From assembly GCA_021234155.1 (NCBI GenBank), contig JAJEKV010000023.1:10241141-10305140 (forward strand): a DNA stretch of 64,000 nucleotides, in the 5' to 3' direction. Source of the DNA: Isoetes taiwanensis (lineage: Eukaryota; Streptophyta; Lycopodiopsida; Isoetales; Isoetaceae). The notes under the pieces are model-generated. The model ran no database searches. It was not told the DNA's origin and saw nothing but the letters and a program-made list of their open reading frames with translations. Shown in pieces: positions 9,795-20,133 of this stretch. Position numbers and translations under genes: made by a program. How positions within the stretch are numbered: the first letter of the stretch is position 1; each line of letters opens with the position of its first letter.

Positions 9795-12599
9795 CTGGTT
9801 CTTGTAGCGAAATTGGAGTAGTAGGTCGAAATAATGCAGGTATTTGTTGATCTTGACGAGTTTTTACTGAATCTTCACGAGTTTTAAGTATCAAAGTTTT
9901 AAGTATCACGAGTTTTTACTGAATCTTCACGAGTTTTAAGTATCACGAGTTGAGGCAGCTTTGTTTTTATGTTTCAGGTGTTTCTTGTTCGGATTTAGCT
10001 CCCCTAGGTTCTTATGATGGCAAAGGTACGTTCTATTGTTATTAAAGATTAATTTATTCTTGCATGCAACGTTTCTTTGCTATTGCAGATTCTTGTGGAG
10101 GCTCGAGTTCAAATGCAGGTGCTACTGGAGGCAGAAGTTCATATGCAGATGCTTCTGGAGCCACGAGTTCTGCAGCTAGGATTTCAGATGTTGTAAATGC
10201 AAATGTTTCTAGCATTGAAGGATGTTCTGCTGGTATGTATGATTCTTTTATTTATTTTTTCGTGTCCGCTCTGGCGGGTATGTAGGGTTTTGAATCAAGA
10301 TCAGATTTTGTTTCATTATAGGTGGTGCCAGTTTAGAAGAGACCTGTCCTCCTTTCTTTCTTGGTACTCCATTTGAAGATGACACAATTATGGGAGATGG
10401 TGTAGAAAATAGGACAGATGGCAGAGATGTAGAAGATGGCAGTGGTATTGCAGAGGTAGTAAATGGCAGAGCTAGAGATATTGGAATTGATAGTCGTTGT
10501 GGAAAGAAGGCATTACATATTGGTGGGATTACCGCTTTGGATCCCGAACTTGTTAAGAGGGTGAATGCACCATTTGTAAATCCATCTGAAACGAAGGACG
10601 ACTGGATTAGGGGTCGATTTGATGCATGGAGATTGCACGTTGGAAAATCAGTAGATAAAGCGATTGAAGAAATTCCCTTGGAAGAGCTAGCCGATAATTT
10701 GGAAGAATTTGTGTTGTGTGTGCGGCGACTTGATGGGAAATGTTATCCTTCGGATACGTAAGTTCTGATTTATTTTTATATTTGTTTTTAATATTTATGT
10801 AAGTTTTAACATATGTTTATATTGCTTTTCCTCAAGAAGCTGCGAATTTGTATAGAGGCTTTAATGCATTTTTGCGCCGCGCAACGTGATGCAAGAATGA
10901 TCGTAATAGAGACGTAAGAGAAGTTGATTGATACGTACCATGATATAAAGTTCATAAAGGCACGTAAAGCATTGGAGGTGGCAATGCAAGAGTCTGTTGC
11001 AGCTGGATCAATGTTGTTAAAAAACCCGTTTTTTATTTTTAAAGTACCTTTATAAAAATCCTCACGTTTTCAAAGGATTTTTATGATTTGGTATGGCCAA
11101 AAAAAAAAAAAAATTGCACATCCTTAGCACTACTTTATTGGATATATGTGCTATGGTTAAAATGCATATTTTTATTACAGCATGTCAACCAGTAAATCAA
11201 AAATTTATGCTGCTACAAAGATATCATAGTTATTGTGCCATGCAACTCTTAAGAAAGTTCAGAAAATCATTATTATAGAGATTAAGAAATATAAGAATTT
11301 CATATACAAGGATAAATAAGTTCAAGAATATCATATATTTGAATAAACAAAATCACAGTCTAAGGACTTTTAAAGATTTTTAAAGATTTTTAAGGATTTT
11401 AAAGATTTTTAACGTATTTTATATGAAATACGTTTTTAAAGATTTTTTTTCAAAAATTTTAAAAATCTTCAAAAAATCTTAAAAAACGTTTTTTAAAGGT
11501 ACGTATTTTAACGTACTTAACAACATTGAGCTGGATGCATTCCAAAGCGGAAGAATTCTGACATTATTAGCAGGGAAGACCAATCTCGGATTTTGGGACA
11601 TGAAGCACATCAAGTAACCAATAATTTGGGCTTGCAAAAGAGGTTTGCATTTTATTGCATGTCCAGTTTTTTATTCGCCGGTACAGAGTTGCGTAAGGTG
11701 CGTGATTTCCAGCTTTGCAATTGGAAAGGATTGTGTTAGGGGAATACCTTGAGTATTATGCAGACTAATTAGCAAAAAATTGGGTGGCGGAATAAATAAA
11801 TGTAAACCCGAGGATTTTCGTGAGCCGGTAAGATGCTATGAGGAAGATGTTATAGAGTGCCGGAAGCACTTGGAATTTAGGTTGTCGGGCATGAGGTGCG
11901 TGACAAATTTGATGGCAGGTTTGTCTTCTTTGCAGCCATAAATCGCGCCCTAGATCCGAGATTTGGTATAACACTAATCATGTGTCTTCAAGACTATTGG
12001 TACTTATCGAGATATGGCGTTAACTGTCATTTAGAAGGTAACTATACAAATAAAAGTTGCGGTGACCACCACGCGATCACACGATGTCGGTTTAGGTGTT
12101 CCGATAGAGATTGGAATGAAAATTGGCTGGGGCATAAAAATCCGTAATCTTATCGGAGGTATGATCAAAGTTTTAATTGTAGCAAAGGCATCCGCGATGG
12201 AGTGTTTAAACTCGTAAGACGTGATGTCGAATCTTTTGTCGCTAACGCATGCACTTTGAATGTCGGGCCTATCCGGTATGCGGAAAAGGCGGCTGGTCTT
12301 TGTTCTTCAAATTCCGTTCCGCTAAAAGATGTCAGAAATATTGCTGCAAGTTCTGGTAATTGAATATTTTCTATTTCTTTGAATTCTTGTAGTTGCAGCT
12401 TTATTTATTGTTTTTAAATTAATTGCAGGTTCTTCTAGTGGAGTTTTTGCTCATGTCGTCATTGACGATGCCTATATGAGCGACCTAGATCATCTGTTGA
12501 ATGAGAAGCCAGCATTGAAGAAGTATTTCAACGATGAAAATGTTTTTTCTAGTGGTGGGAGAGTTTCAATCACGTGTACTTGTGATTGAGAATTTTGTT
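9795..12599 (+). pseudogene. Crypton-like tyrosine recombinase (DUF3504-like), decayed copy 1
   Basis: The gene begins with short exons that all keep phase 1 (9795-9839, 9978-10025, 10089-10232), followed by a long exon from 10322 to about 10757. Its N-terminal domain reads KDDWIRGRFDAWRLHVGKSV, then EELADNLEEFVLCVRRLDGK, the core-binding region of the DUF3504/Crypton recombinase family. A broken stretch (10838-11000) reads LYRGFNAFLRRAQRDAR. After the inserted MITE the protein resumes with SREDQSRILGHEAHQ, then LGLQKRFAFYCM and GTELRKVRDFQL, where the catalytic Arg appears to be Thr. The C-terminal catalytic part at about 12015-12170 is readable only across frameshifts: YTNKS, then GVPIEIGMKI, GHKNP and YRRYD with the expected Tyr. 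A last intron (12356-12428) and exon to 12599 follow. At least three frameshifts plus the insertion make it nonfunctional. Confidence 0.75.
11009..11528. mobile_element. hAT-type MITE, 520 bp, nested in the recombinase pseudogene
   Basis: Perfect 12-bp terminal inverted repeats CAATGTTGTTAA (11009-11020) and TTAACAACATTG (11517-11528) are flanked by the 8-bp direct repeat agctggat (11001-11008 and 11529-11536). An 8-bp duplication is the hallmark of hAT insertion. The interior is AT-rich with subterminal runs of ttttaaagattttt. Removing the element and one duplication rejoins the recombinase reading, which confirms the boundaries independently. Confidence 0.88.
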
Positions 12600-13950
12600 A
12601 TAAACGCTATGCCTTTGAGTGAGGCAGGATCATTAGTAAAATCATTGTAAGTATTATATTTTCCTTATTCCTTATTCCATATTAAGTATTATGTTATTGT
12701 ACTATGTTTTCCAGCAGATGAATATTATTGTATTATGTCTTGCAGGAAATGAAGTTGCAGGAGATGACGTTGCAGGAATTGTGATCCAGTGGCATCTACT
12801 ATATGCAGTATCTTAGTTAATGATCCAGTGCAATGTTTTGAATGATCTAGTTTTGCAGTGAAAATACAGTGATGCTTTGATTACAGTGATGTTCTAAAAA
12901 CAGTGAAAAGTTAAATACAGTGATGTTTTCAATACAATGATGTTTTCAATGTTTTGATATTTTGAATCAATGTTTAAGTTTCAGTGTTTGAGCCAATCAA
13001 TGTTTATTTTGTGTAAGTTTGAGTGTAAGTTTCAGTGAAAACAAAGGAGAAAAAAACAATTGAAAAAAAAACTGAAGAAAAACAAATTGAAAAACAAGGG
13101 AAACCGCTAAACCCGGCCATCCGTAATTGGAAGACCCAACTTCCATTCCGGATTGTAGGGGGCTGACACATGTCAGCAGCGGAATGGTCGCCAGAAAATA
13201 AATGCGACCCTGTTTCCATATTGTTTTCAGCTCGAGCGAGCGATAATAGGACGCCGAGACATTGCAAATGAATGCCTCGTGCACTGAAATGCAGTTATAT
13301 TTATACCCACGAAATTATTGAGAGATCATACGAGTATCATGTACATAATAATTTTGTATGTATGTACCATCAATAATTTTGGTGGTTGGTGGCCCACAAA
13401 GTATTTTGTATATATCAATAATATTTGAGGATACTTAAGCTTGAGAAGTAGGAGAAATTGCTACAGCTTGAGCATATTGGCTTGGGTCAAAATTCTCTAA
13501 ATCGCGTTATTCTCTCCAAATAATTAAATCTTGTTTACTATGATAATTATAAAGGGGAGAGAAAAAGAAGAATAATTTTATACCCACCACAATAGACATG
13601 GTGATTTATAATCAATCACCTACCTTTTATTTATGCTCAGGTTTCCATGTTAGCTCAAGTTAATAGAAAATCTTCACAAGTTGCTTCGAATATCAGATTC
13701 ATTAGTATATTTAAAGATAGAGGTCCCATCATTGATCCTTATGAGCCAAAGTCGGTGATAGTGATATGAGGATTCTAATTCCTACTTAACATGTTGGGCC
13801 TAATTCCTAGTACTAAACAATGCAACAACGACAATGAGGTAGATGTTTGATACTATTGTCACAACTACTTCATTAAATTTGAGCGTTACTCTAGGATTTT
13901 AGTATCAATTTTGTTCCCACCGGTGAAGAGAACCTTCCAGAGAACCTTAG

Positions 13951-14016
13951 AAGAATAGATTGTGTTGACATGCACATTGACAACAAGAATAGATTGTGTT
14001 GACATGCACATTGACA
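13951..14016. repeat. 33-bp direct duplication
   Basis: The stretch gaatagattgtgttgacatg, with the following cacattgacaac, occurs twice in direct tandem. Confidence 0.85.
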
Positions 14017-14237
14017 ACGACACACATTTTATTAATGTCATGGTGCTTTAATGAATTCGAAAGTTGTCTTTGTTGGAAGTGCACATGTTTAACCAAACCA
14101 TAAGATTGAGTATGTTGAGATGCACAATGACAATGACAATGACAATGGACGACAATAACCTTCTTGTGAAACCAAAGATCAAACATAGGAGAACCATAAT
14201 CTATGGATTATCTTAGTATTGTTCTCTGGCATGTCCA

Positions 14238-14332
14238 ATTCTCAGCCACATGAGTTAAAAAAAAGGTTTCTGGAAAGGCAGATTCTCTCAGCCACATGAG
14301 TTAAAAAAAGTTCCTGGAAAGGCAGATTGTCA
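14238..14332. repeat. 47-bp imperfect direct duplication
   Basis: Two tandem copies of tctcagccacatgagttaaa followed by ggtttctggaaaggcagatt. The copies differ by small indels in the A run and near the gttcctgg segment. Confidence 0.8.
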
Positions 14333-14653
14333 AGAGGAATATACCCTTTTATCTGCATCAATCACGAGAAGCAGCTACAGTTCACGGGTAGGACATTCTC
14401 ACGTGACACCTAATAACGCAAATGCAAATCTTCTAACCAGTCTCTTCAAAAAAAAACTGATACTGCACCTTTCAGTTCTTCCGAATGTTTAAATAATCCA
14501 TCCAAAATCTACCTCTTAACCATGCAGATTAATCAACATTAAATTAACCACCTGATAATAGTAGCGGAACAGAAGGAGAATATTAAGAAGAAGAAAAGAA
14601 GAACAATATCAACCAAGCACAAAGAGCACATCTATGTAACCTTGCTCCTGGCT

Positions 14654-16503
14654 ATGGCGACTACACCAAGCTCCTTCAACATGCAAAAGACTTACAGTAA
14701 AAAGCCCGTCATTTTTCCAAAGCAGAATGTAACCTTTCTGCCCAAAACTGTCCTGCTTTCATCATTGGGGACACCCAGACAGTCGACCAAATCACTGGTT
14801 GCCTTCTCAAACGCGGCCACAAGGGTTCCAGTTCCACGCGTCTCTGCTCGGACAAGCATTGGCATCCCTCAGAAATTTATAGAGGTGGAATGTCGTTGAT
14901 TATCTGTTATTTCATCTTCTTCCTGAGCAATGTATCCACTGCATCTTGATCTTTGCATATGTGGAATGTAGACAGAGGCACCGCCTTGGAACACAAGTGA
15001 AGATGAATTGGGCCTTACATGTCCCCTCTGCTTTGGGCATCTCATTAAACAGTAAGTCTTAACCCTATGCTTCCATGCTGAAAACATGTTTTTTCTTCCT
15101 AAGATTTAGGTTCTCTTTTTATATTTTTCGAAAGGAGATTGTGGTTTTTTTTTTAAACCAATCTTTTCCTCCTTTTTGGTGGAATATTCGCAGAGATAAT
15201 GCAGCCAGATCAACCTATGTATGCCAGATCTGTGCAAAAGGTTATCATACAGCTGATGGCATTACAAACCTGACTCTTCCAGATAACATTTCTCCTGGAT
15301 GCACTAGCTTTTTCCAGTAAGCATACATCTGCATTGCAGTAATGCAATTAAGTATGGGATTATCTAAGCTGACATCTAAACTGGTTTTAGGAATCCCCTT
15401 GTAGCATACATCTATGACAGAGGATATCGCCAACTTTTCAAATTTGGCAACTTTCCAGGCTTTGATGAAGAGGCATGTTCCTGTGCTTTTAAATTAAGAA
15501 TACATACAATGAAATTTCAGAGGATGGTCAGAAATGAACTTAACATACTGGAAATAACCTTGGATCATAATGATTATTTCAGTTCAGAATGGCACAAGAA
15601 CTCATGGAACCTGCAGCTGGAAAAGTCATTATGGATCTGAGCTGTGCAGGAGGTTCAATGACGAGACGTTTCGTGTCTAGTAATGTATATAAATTAGTGG
15701 TGGCTGCAGACATCTCCGATGCGATGATGCAACAATGCCGAAATTCTCTTCTAGCTGATCCAACAATTGACATGAGGTAGCAGAGGTTGTGTATTTTAGG
15801 AATAGAAACAGATGTACTATAGCCCCATGCTGAAATGTTTGCAGGAAGGTTATGTTGGTCCGCGCAGATGCTGCAAGATTACCATTTCGAAGATGCTCAT
15901 TTTCAGCCATCCATGCAGGTGCAGCAATACATTGCTGGCCTCTTACTACTGCTGTAAGTATATACTTGATTTTACTATGATAAAATTTGCTGAATTTTTA
16001 ATCTGAATCACCTGTATGCAGGTTGCTGAAGTGACTAGGGTTCTCAAGCCTGGAGGAATTTTTGTTGCTACCACATATGTCGTTGAAAAGCCACCCCTAG
16101 AATGGGCTGGGATTGTCAATCCTATACGACAGGTAACTTTATTTAATGAAACATGGCATAAAGGTATCTTGGAAAGGAATAAAATATCACCAAACTATAT
16201 GACAAGAATTACCAGGGGCATATAGGAAGATGTGGTGTTTGTTTAGTTGTATAATATAGTGTAGGAAAATCGGTTAGTCAAGTACTCAACCATTACTCTT
16301 TATGTCTGTATGCTGGCTTCTTGCTTGCTATTTTAACATGGCATAAGTGTATATCTCAATTACAGTCGGTGGCACAACTTCAAATAGGTGCAAAGTTTTG
16401 GACAGAAGAGGAGTTGAAGGATATTGTAGAATCATGCGGTCTTACAGGGTGGAAAAGCATCCGAAGAGGTCAATTTATACTTTTCTCTGTTGTGAAGCGC
16501 TAG
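14654..16503 (+). CDS. Plastid SAM-dependent methyltransferase, At1g78140/At2g41040 family
   Basis: Eight exons (14654-14884, 14972-15051, 15194-15316, 15391-15472, 15583-15776, 15845-15953, 16022-16132, 16366-16503) join without any stop to 355 residues, as expected for this family. Residues 1-75 are Ser/Thr/Lys-rich with few acids, like a plastid transit peptide. A Cys-pair knuckle follows (LTCPLCFGHLI, then YVCQICAKGYHTADG). Next come VAYIYDRGYRQLF and NFPGFDEEFRMAQELM. SAM-binding motif I is VIMDLSCAGGSMTRRF, followed by VVAADISDAMMQQCR with the acidic end of strand 2, then LVRADAARLPF, AIHAGAAIHCW and VLKPGGIFVATTYV. Family members localise to plastids, some in plastoglobules; the substrate is unknown to me. 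The start at 14654 is the first ATG of the exon. Motif I has CAGG where relatives usually have CGSG. All introns are GT-AG except intron 4, whose donor reads GAG|GCATGT. Confidence 0.93.
15473..15582 (+). other. GC-AG intron 4 of the methyltransferase gene
   Basis: The exon must end at GATGAAGAG (15472) to keep phase 0 with the next exon (TTCAGAATGGCACAAG at 15583). The intron therefore begins gcatgt and ends atttcag. GC donors are a known minority class in plants. Confidence 0.75.
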
Positions 16504-17048
16504 GATGTAAAGTTTACTGCTCATTGAGCATGTTTGTACAGTAAAAGTTCTTTTATTTTCGGTGTTCCTTTCAATGCAACTGTACAGAGAACGTCTTAAG
16601 TAATGTAGCAGATTGAATGGTTATTATATTACAAACTTAAATTGATTTGTATGCTCACTTCATTTTCATATACTGAAAACCTAAAAGAAAACAATAGCGG
16701 GCACAAAAAGGACGGACCTCGTATATCTTGAGAAGCCTGAAGCCTGGACCCCTTGCTGGCATCGCTGCCAGGCTAATTAGGCCGACCTAGATTTTTTTTC
16801 CCATAGTTGTGTTTTTACGCTTTACGCGCGCACGCACGCACTCGCGCGCACACACTCACACCAAGGTAGCCATCAAAACATGAATGATAAGCACATACAT
16901 TAGACCTTTCCCCTTTCTGCTACCGTAGAATATACACACAAAACCATGAAAGCAAACCAAAGACAGATCGTGAAGATGAGTGCCAAGCAAAGGTAGAGAG
17001 TTACCAATTCAAGATAGAGTCTAGTTCCTCTACATCACATCAATCCGC
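16504..17048. other. 3' UTR of the methyltransferase gene and spacer
   Basis: The first 150 bases are AT-rich with ttattttc and ttattatatt, as in a plant 3' UTR. A short (cgcgca)(cactca) simple repeat lies at 16825-16862. Nothing else is seen. Confidence 0.45.
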
Positions 17049-17051
17049 TTA

Positions 17052-17394
17052 GGGCGAGGCGAGGTCACATGAAGATATCAACATCTTCCAGTAGACGTCA
17101 AAAACACAAAACAGAGGGGTCACATGGAGCTTTTTGACATGAATCTCTTCATGTTGACATCAATCCATCCCACCGGCTCTCTCCTCGGTTGGACGGATTC
17201 ATGTCAACATGAATCTCTTGGATATCAGCACGTGGCAGATCTCAGGGTACTTGGCAGCAATCCAGAAATCAGCGGGCAGAACAAAAACAGCAAGAACGGA
17301 TGGTGCGTTTGGATTTTCATGTGAGCCTGTTTCTATTGCTGCGTTCATGTTGACATGAAAGAGTCCCTTTTGACATCTTCATGTGACCATACCC
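17052..17394. mobile_element. Tourist-like (PIF/Harbinger-type) MITE, 343 bp
   Basis: Inverted ends carry the perfect pair GGTCACATGAAGAT (17063-17076) and ATCTTCATGTGACC (17375-17388). Outside these the ends start GGG and finish CCC, directly flanked by TTA on both sides (17049-17051 and 17395-17397), as PIF/Harbinger elements are. The interior repeats tgacatgaatctcttcatg and its inverted relatives. Confidence 0.65.
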
Positions 17395-17397
17395 TTA

Positions 17398-18520
17398 ATG
17401 GTTTCCAGTGAAGATGGATGTTTCCTTGTAGATGGCTTTGGTTATTAAAACTCGAGACAAAGCTCAACCATGCTCTATACAAGCCAGTCATAAGACAATT
17501 CAGCAGTTCAAATTTCCACAGCACTCTTCAATATCTAGTTTATGGCATCCACAAGTGGAATAGTAGGATTGATGATGAGCAACTTCTCATCAATAGCATT
17601 GTAGTTAATGAAATTTCTTTGTCAATTCCAAGAAGCTGTTCAAGGTCACCCTTCTCCCCATTGAAAGAAATGCCAAATAGTTAAGTCAAATCCATCTTAT
17701 GGTTGTCAATGCTCAAATAGTGAAATGCTCCTTAAAATTTCCCTTCTATCATCAAACGAGACCTCTATTTTGGATTAGCCACTCCACCACTATCATAATA
17801 CCTCCATATCTCTTACCTTACCTTGGAATAGGTTTGGCCTTTAGGACTAACCACTCTACTACTATTATAATGCCCCTCTTATTTTTGAAATGTGTTATGC
17901 CATCCTCAATGATAGGTACATTAGTAGCTAGAAAAGCTTTTTAAATGTCACGTAAAAATCCTTACCTTATAGCCTTTGAATGGAGGAAATATTGTTGGGA
18001 AGGGCCATGATGATGAAAGTTGGAATGCCCCTGATCTTATCATCTTAACGAATCTAAGATTAAGGTGTCACAAAGAATTCAAGTTCTTACTATCCAAAAC
18101 GATCACCTCATCTTAGACATGGCATACAACTCATATGAATACCACATTTTCATAGTGCTATAAACGAAGTAATATTCCAAAAGCATGCCTTAAGAGCAAT
18201 ACAATTTTGTACATTTCAAAGCCTTAGAAAATAGCATACATCTGAATGAATTGACATACCCAGCAATGCAAGGATTTAACTTCAAACTATCATAAGCCTA
18301 CGACAAAATACAAGGATAATACAAATAAAAATTGCAACTAATATGATATAATTGGAAAAGAATATGTAAAAGAGCCCAAGAGGCTGTAATCAAGAATTGA
18401 TATCTTTATTTGAATTTCCTCAAGTAGATGGCTTTTGCTCACCATGAAAGGACCTTGACAAAAAGCATTTTGTTTCGGAGGCCCATATGATATTGGCGCA
18501 AAGTGATATTATATCTCTCT
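17398..18520. other. Spacer without recognisable genes
   Basis: AT-rich; short frames at 17418-17944 have no family motif. A weak direct repeat (actccaccactatcataatacc / actctactactattataatgcc) lies near 17780 and 17850. Confidence 0.4.
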
Positions 18521-18527
18521 CCTTGCA

Positions 18528-18794
18528 ATGGGGTGTGTCTTTAGCAGAAAACTAAGTGATCAAGCATGGAAATGGGTTTGGAAGGGTCCATATATATCGA
18601 CATTGTTGTGGCAGGTTTTGCATAGAGTGGTCAGGGTCAACACAATGGTAAGCAAGTTCATGCATGACATTACATCAACATGTCGAATGTGCAATCAAGC
18701 GCAGGAGACAATCGAGCATTGCTTCATTCGATGCGGGCAAATTAATTCAATGTGGACTGATTTGAGGGAAGCGCCCTTGTCAAAGCGGTGCTAG
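18528..18794 (+). pseudogene. LINE 3' fragment: reverse-transcriptase zinc-binding domain (zf-RVT)
   Basis: The frame contains WKWVWKGPYISTLLWQVLH, then CRMCNQAQETIEHCFIRCG. This is the zf-RVT layout (W..W….P……W…. then C..C…ETI.H.F..C) found at the C-terminus of plant non-LTR retrotransposon polyproteins. Only this domain remains; no reverse transcriptase core is found next to it. It is a dead, truncated insertion. Confidence 0.75.
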
Positions 18795-19620
18795 GCTTAT
18801 ATCCAACATCACAACAATCTAAATGAAAAATTCCGGTGAACTTGTGTAAAGGGTGGATAGTATGGCTGATTTGAAAGAGACAAATTGATGTTATCGTCCA
18901 TTATATGCCCTGTACAGACACAAGTAACATATAATACACGGCAAGTAGATAACCATACCATAGACGTCTCAATATAGTATATGCTATTAAGGAGTATAAT
19001 GGAATGGTACATTAACCTTAGGCATATCAATTAACATTTGGGAGGGGGGATGGGCACTTAGGCACCACGTGGTACCAATCGATTGGTCAAGTTGAACTTG
19101 CCATATGCAGCTAGCCCAATTCCATTAACCCAATAGTTCTAAGGCAGAACCTAATTCTAGGAAGGAAACCTAGCTATGTTTCATTAATTATTAATTGAAA
19201 GCTAGCTATGTTAATTTAATCAATAATTAAACCTAGTTTAACAGTTACCACTTGATCCAAATAGATCGGACAAGGGAAAACTGCTAATTGGAGGAGAACA
19301 AAATTGGGGGATCATCTCTAATTTGCTCCGAATCGATTTGGGAAAGCTTGGAAGAGGAGGAATAGCCCTACACACCAAGAAGATGAAGATCATTTGAGAT
19401 AACGGTTCTCGCCAGGATCTAGGTTAGTAGATTAGGTAGCTTGAATTTCTAGATAGGAACGAACCCTTGTTTGGGTAGATGAATGGGTCCTTGCATCTAG
19501 GTTGTCTCATTTTAGTGTCCATTGATGCCCCCTTTCCCGAGGGAGAGAGATCTCGTTTCTTTCTTTCCATCCATTTTTTGTCCAGGCTTCTTGTAATCCA
19601 ATGACTAATGATGAAGGCAG
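18795..19620. other. Spacer after the LINE fragment
   Basis: No gene is supported; stops are frequent in all frames. Confidence 0.4.
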
Positions 19621-19624
19621 GAGG

Positions 19625-20133
19625 TAGAAATGGCATTTACAGAAGCAACGACGAAGAGCAACCAAGATGAGACAACAATTGTCAAATGGAAATTTGAATT
19701 TGAGTATTGAGCACTCGAAAAAACAATTGCAGCATGCAACCTCTGTAATCACAAAAAAAAAAATGGATTTAATAAAATCAATGTCTATAGACCAGAAGAA
19801 AGAAATAAGGCATCTAGTGGAGAACAACAAAATTATGCACGTTGCAGTATCTGATAGGAAAAGATTGTTCATAATGAAATTGTAGGTAGCATTCAAGGAA
19901 TCATATAACATGGAACATGAGTGGAGTCCAATGACAATTTAGCAGCAAAAAGAGTAGCATTAGTCATGGCACTTGGGAGGGTCAGCCATGGCAGCAAAAA
20001 GATTAGATGCGAAGGCTTTAGGAATTCATCAAGGAATTGTTCTGCAGCTAAGAAGCACCATATTGCAATTAATAATAAAGTTGCATTATCTTACAGGAGG
20101 GAAGATGGAAGGAAAGTTCACAGGTGGAAGTGA
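19625..20133 (+). pseudogene. Unrecognised broken plus-strand coding remnant
   Basis: Two neighbouring frames (19667-19885 and 19921-20133) read as charged protein (KKKMDLIKSMSIDQKKEIRH, then REDGRKVHRWK). A third frame across 19640-19750 contains IVKWKFEFE and ACNLCNH, a single CxxC that might be a BED-like zinc knuckle of a hAT-type transposase. Evidence is thin and frames change. Confidence 0.2.

Larger units (their letters stand above)
12600..14640. other. Spacer between recombinase pseudogene and methyltransferase gene
   Basis: No gene is supported. The 12840-12990 part has degenerate acagtgatgtttt repeats. Two small tandem duplications lie at 13951-14016 (33-bp unit gaatagattgtgttgacatg…) and 14238-14330 (47-bp unit ctcagccacatgagttaaa…). 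Confidence 0.5.
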
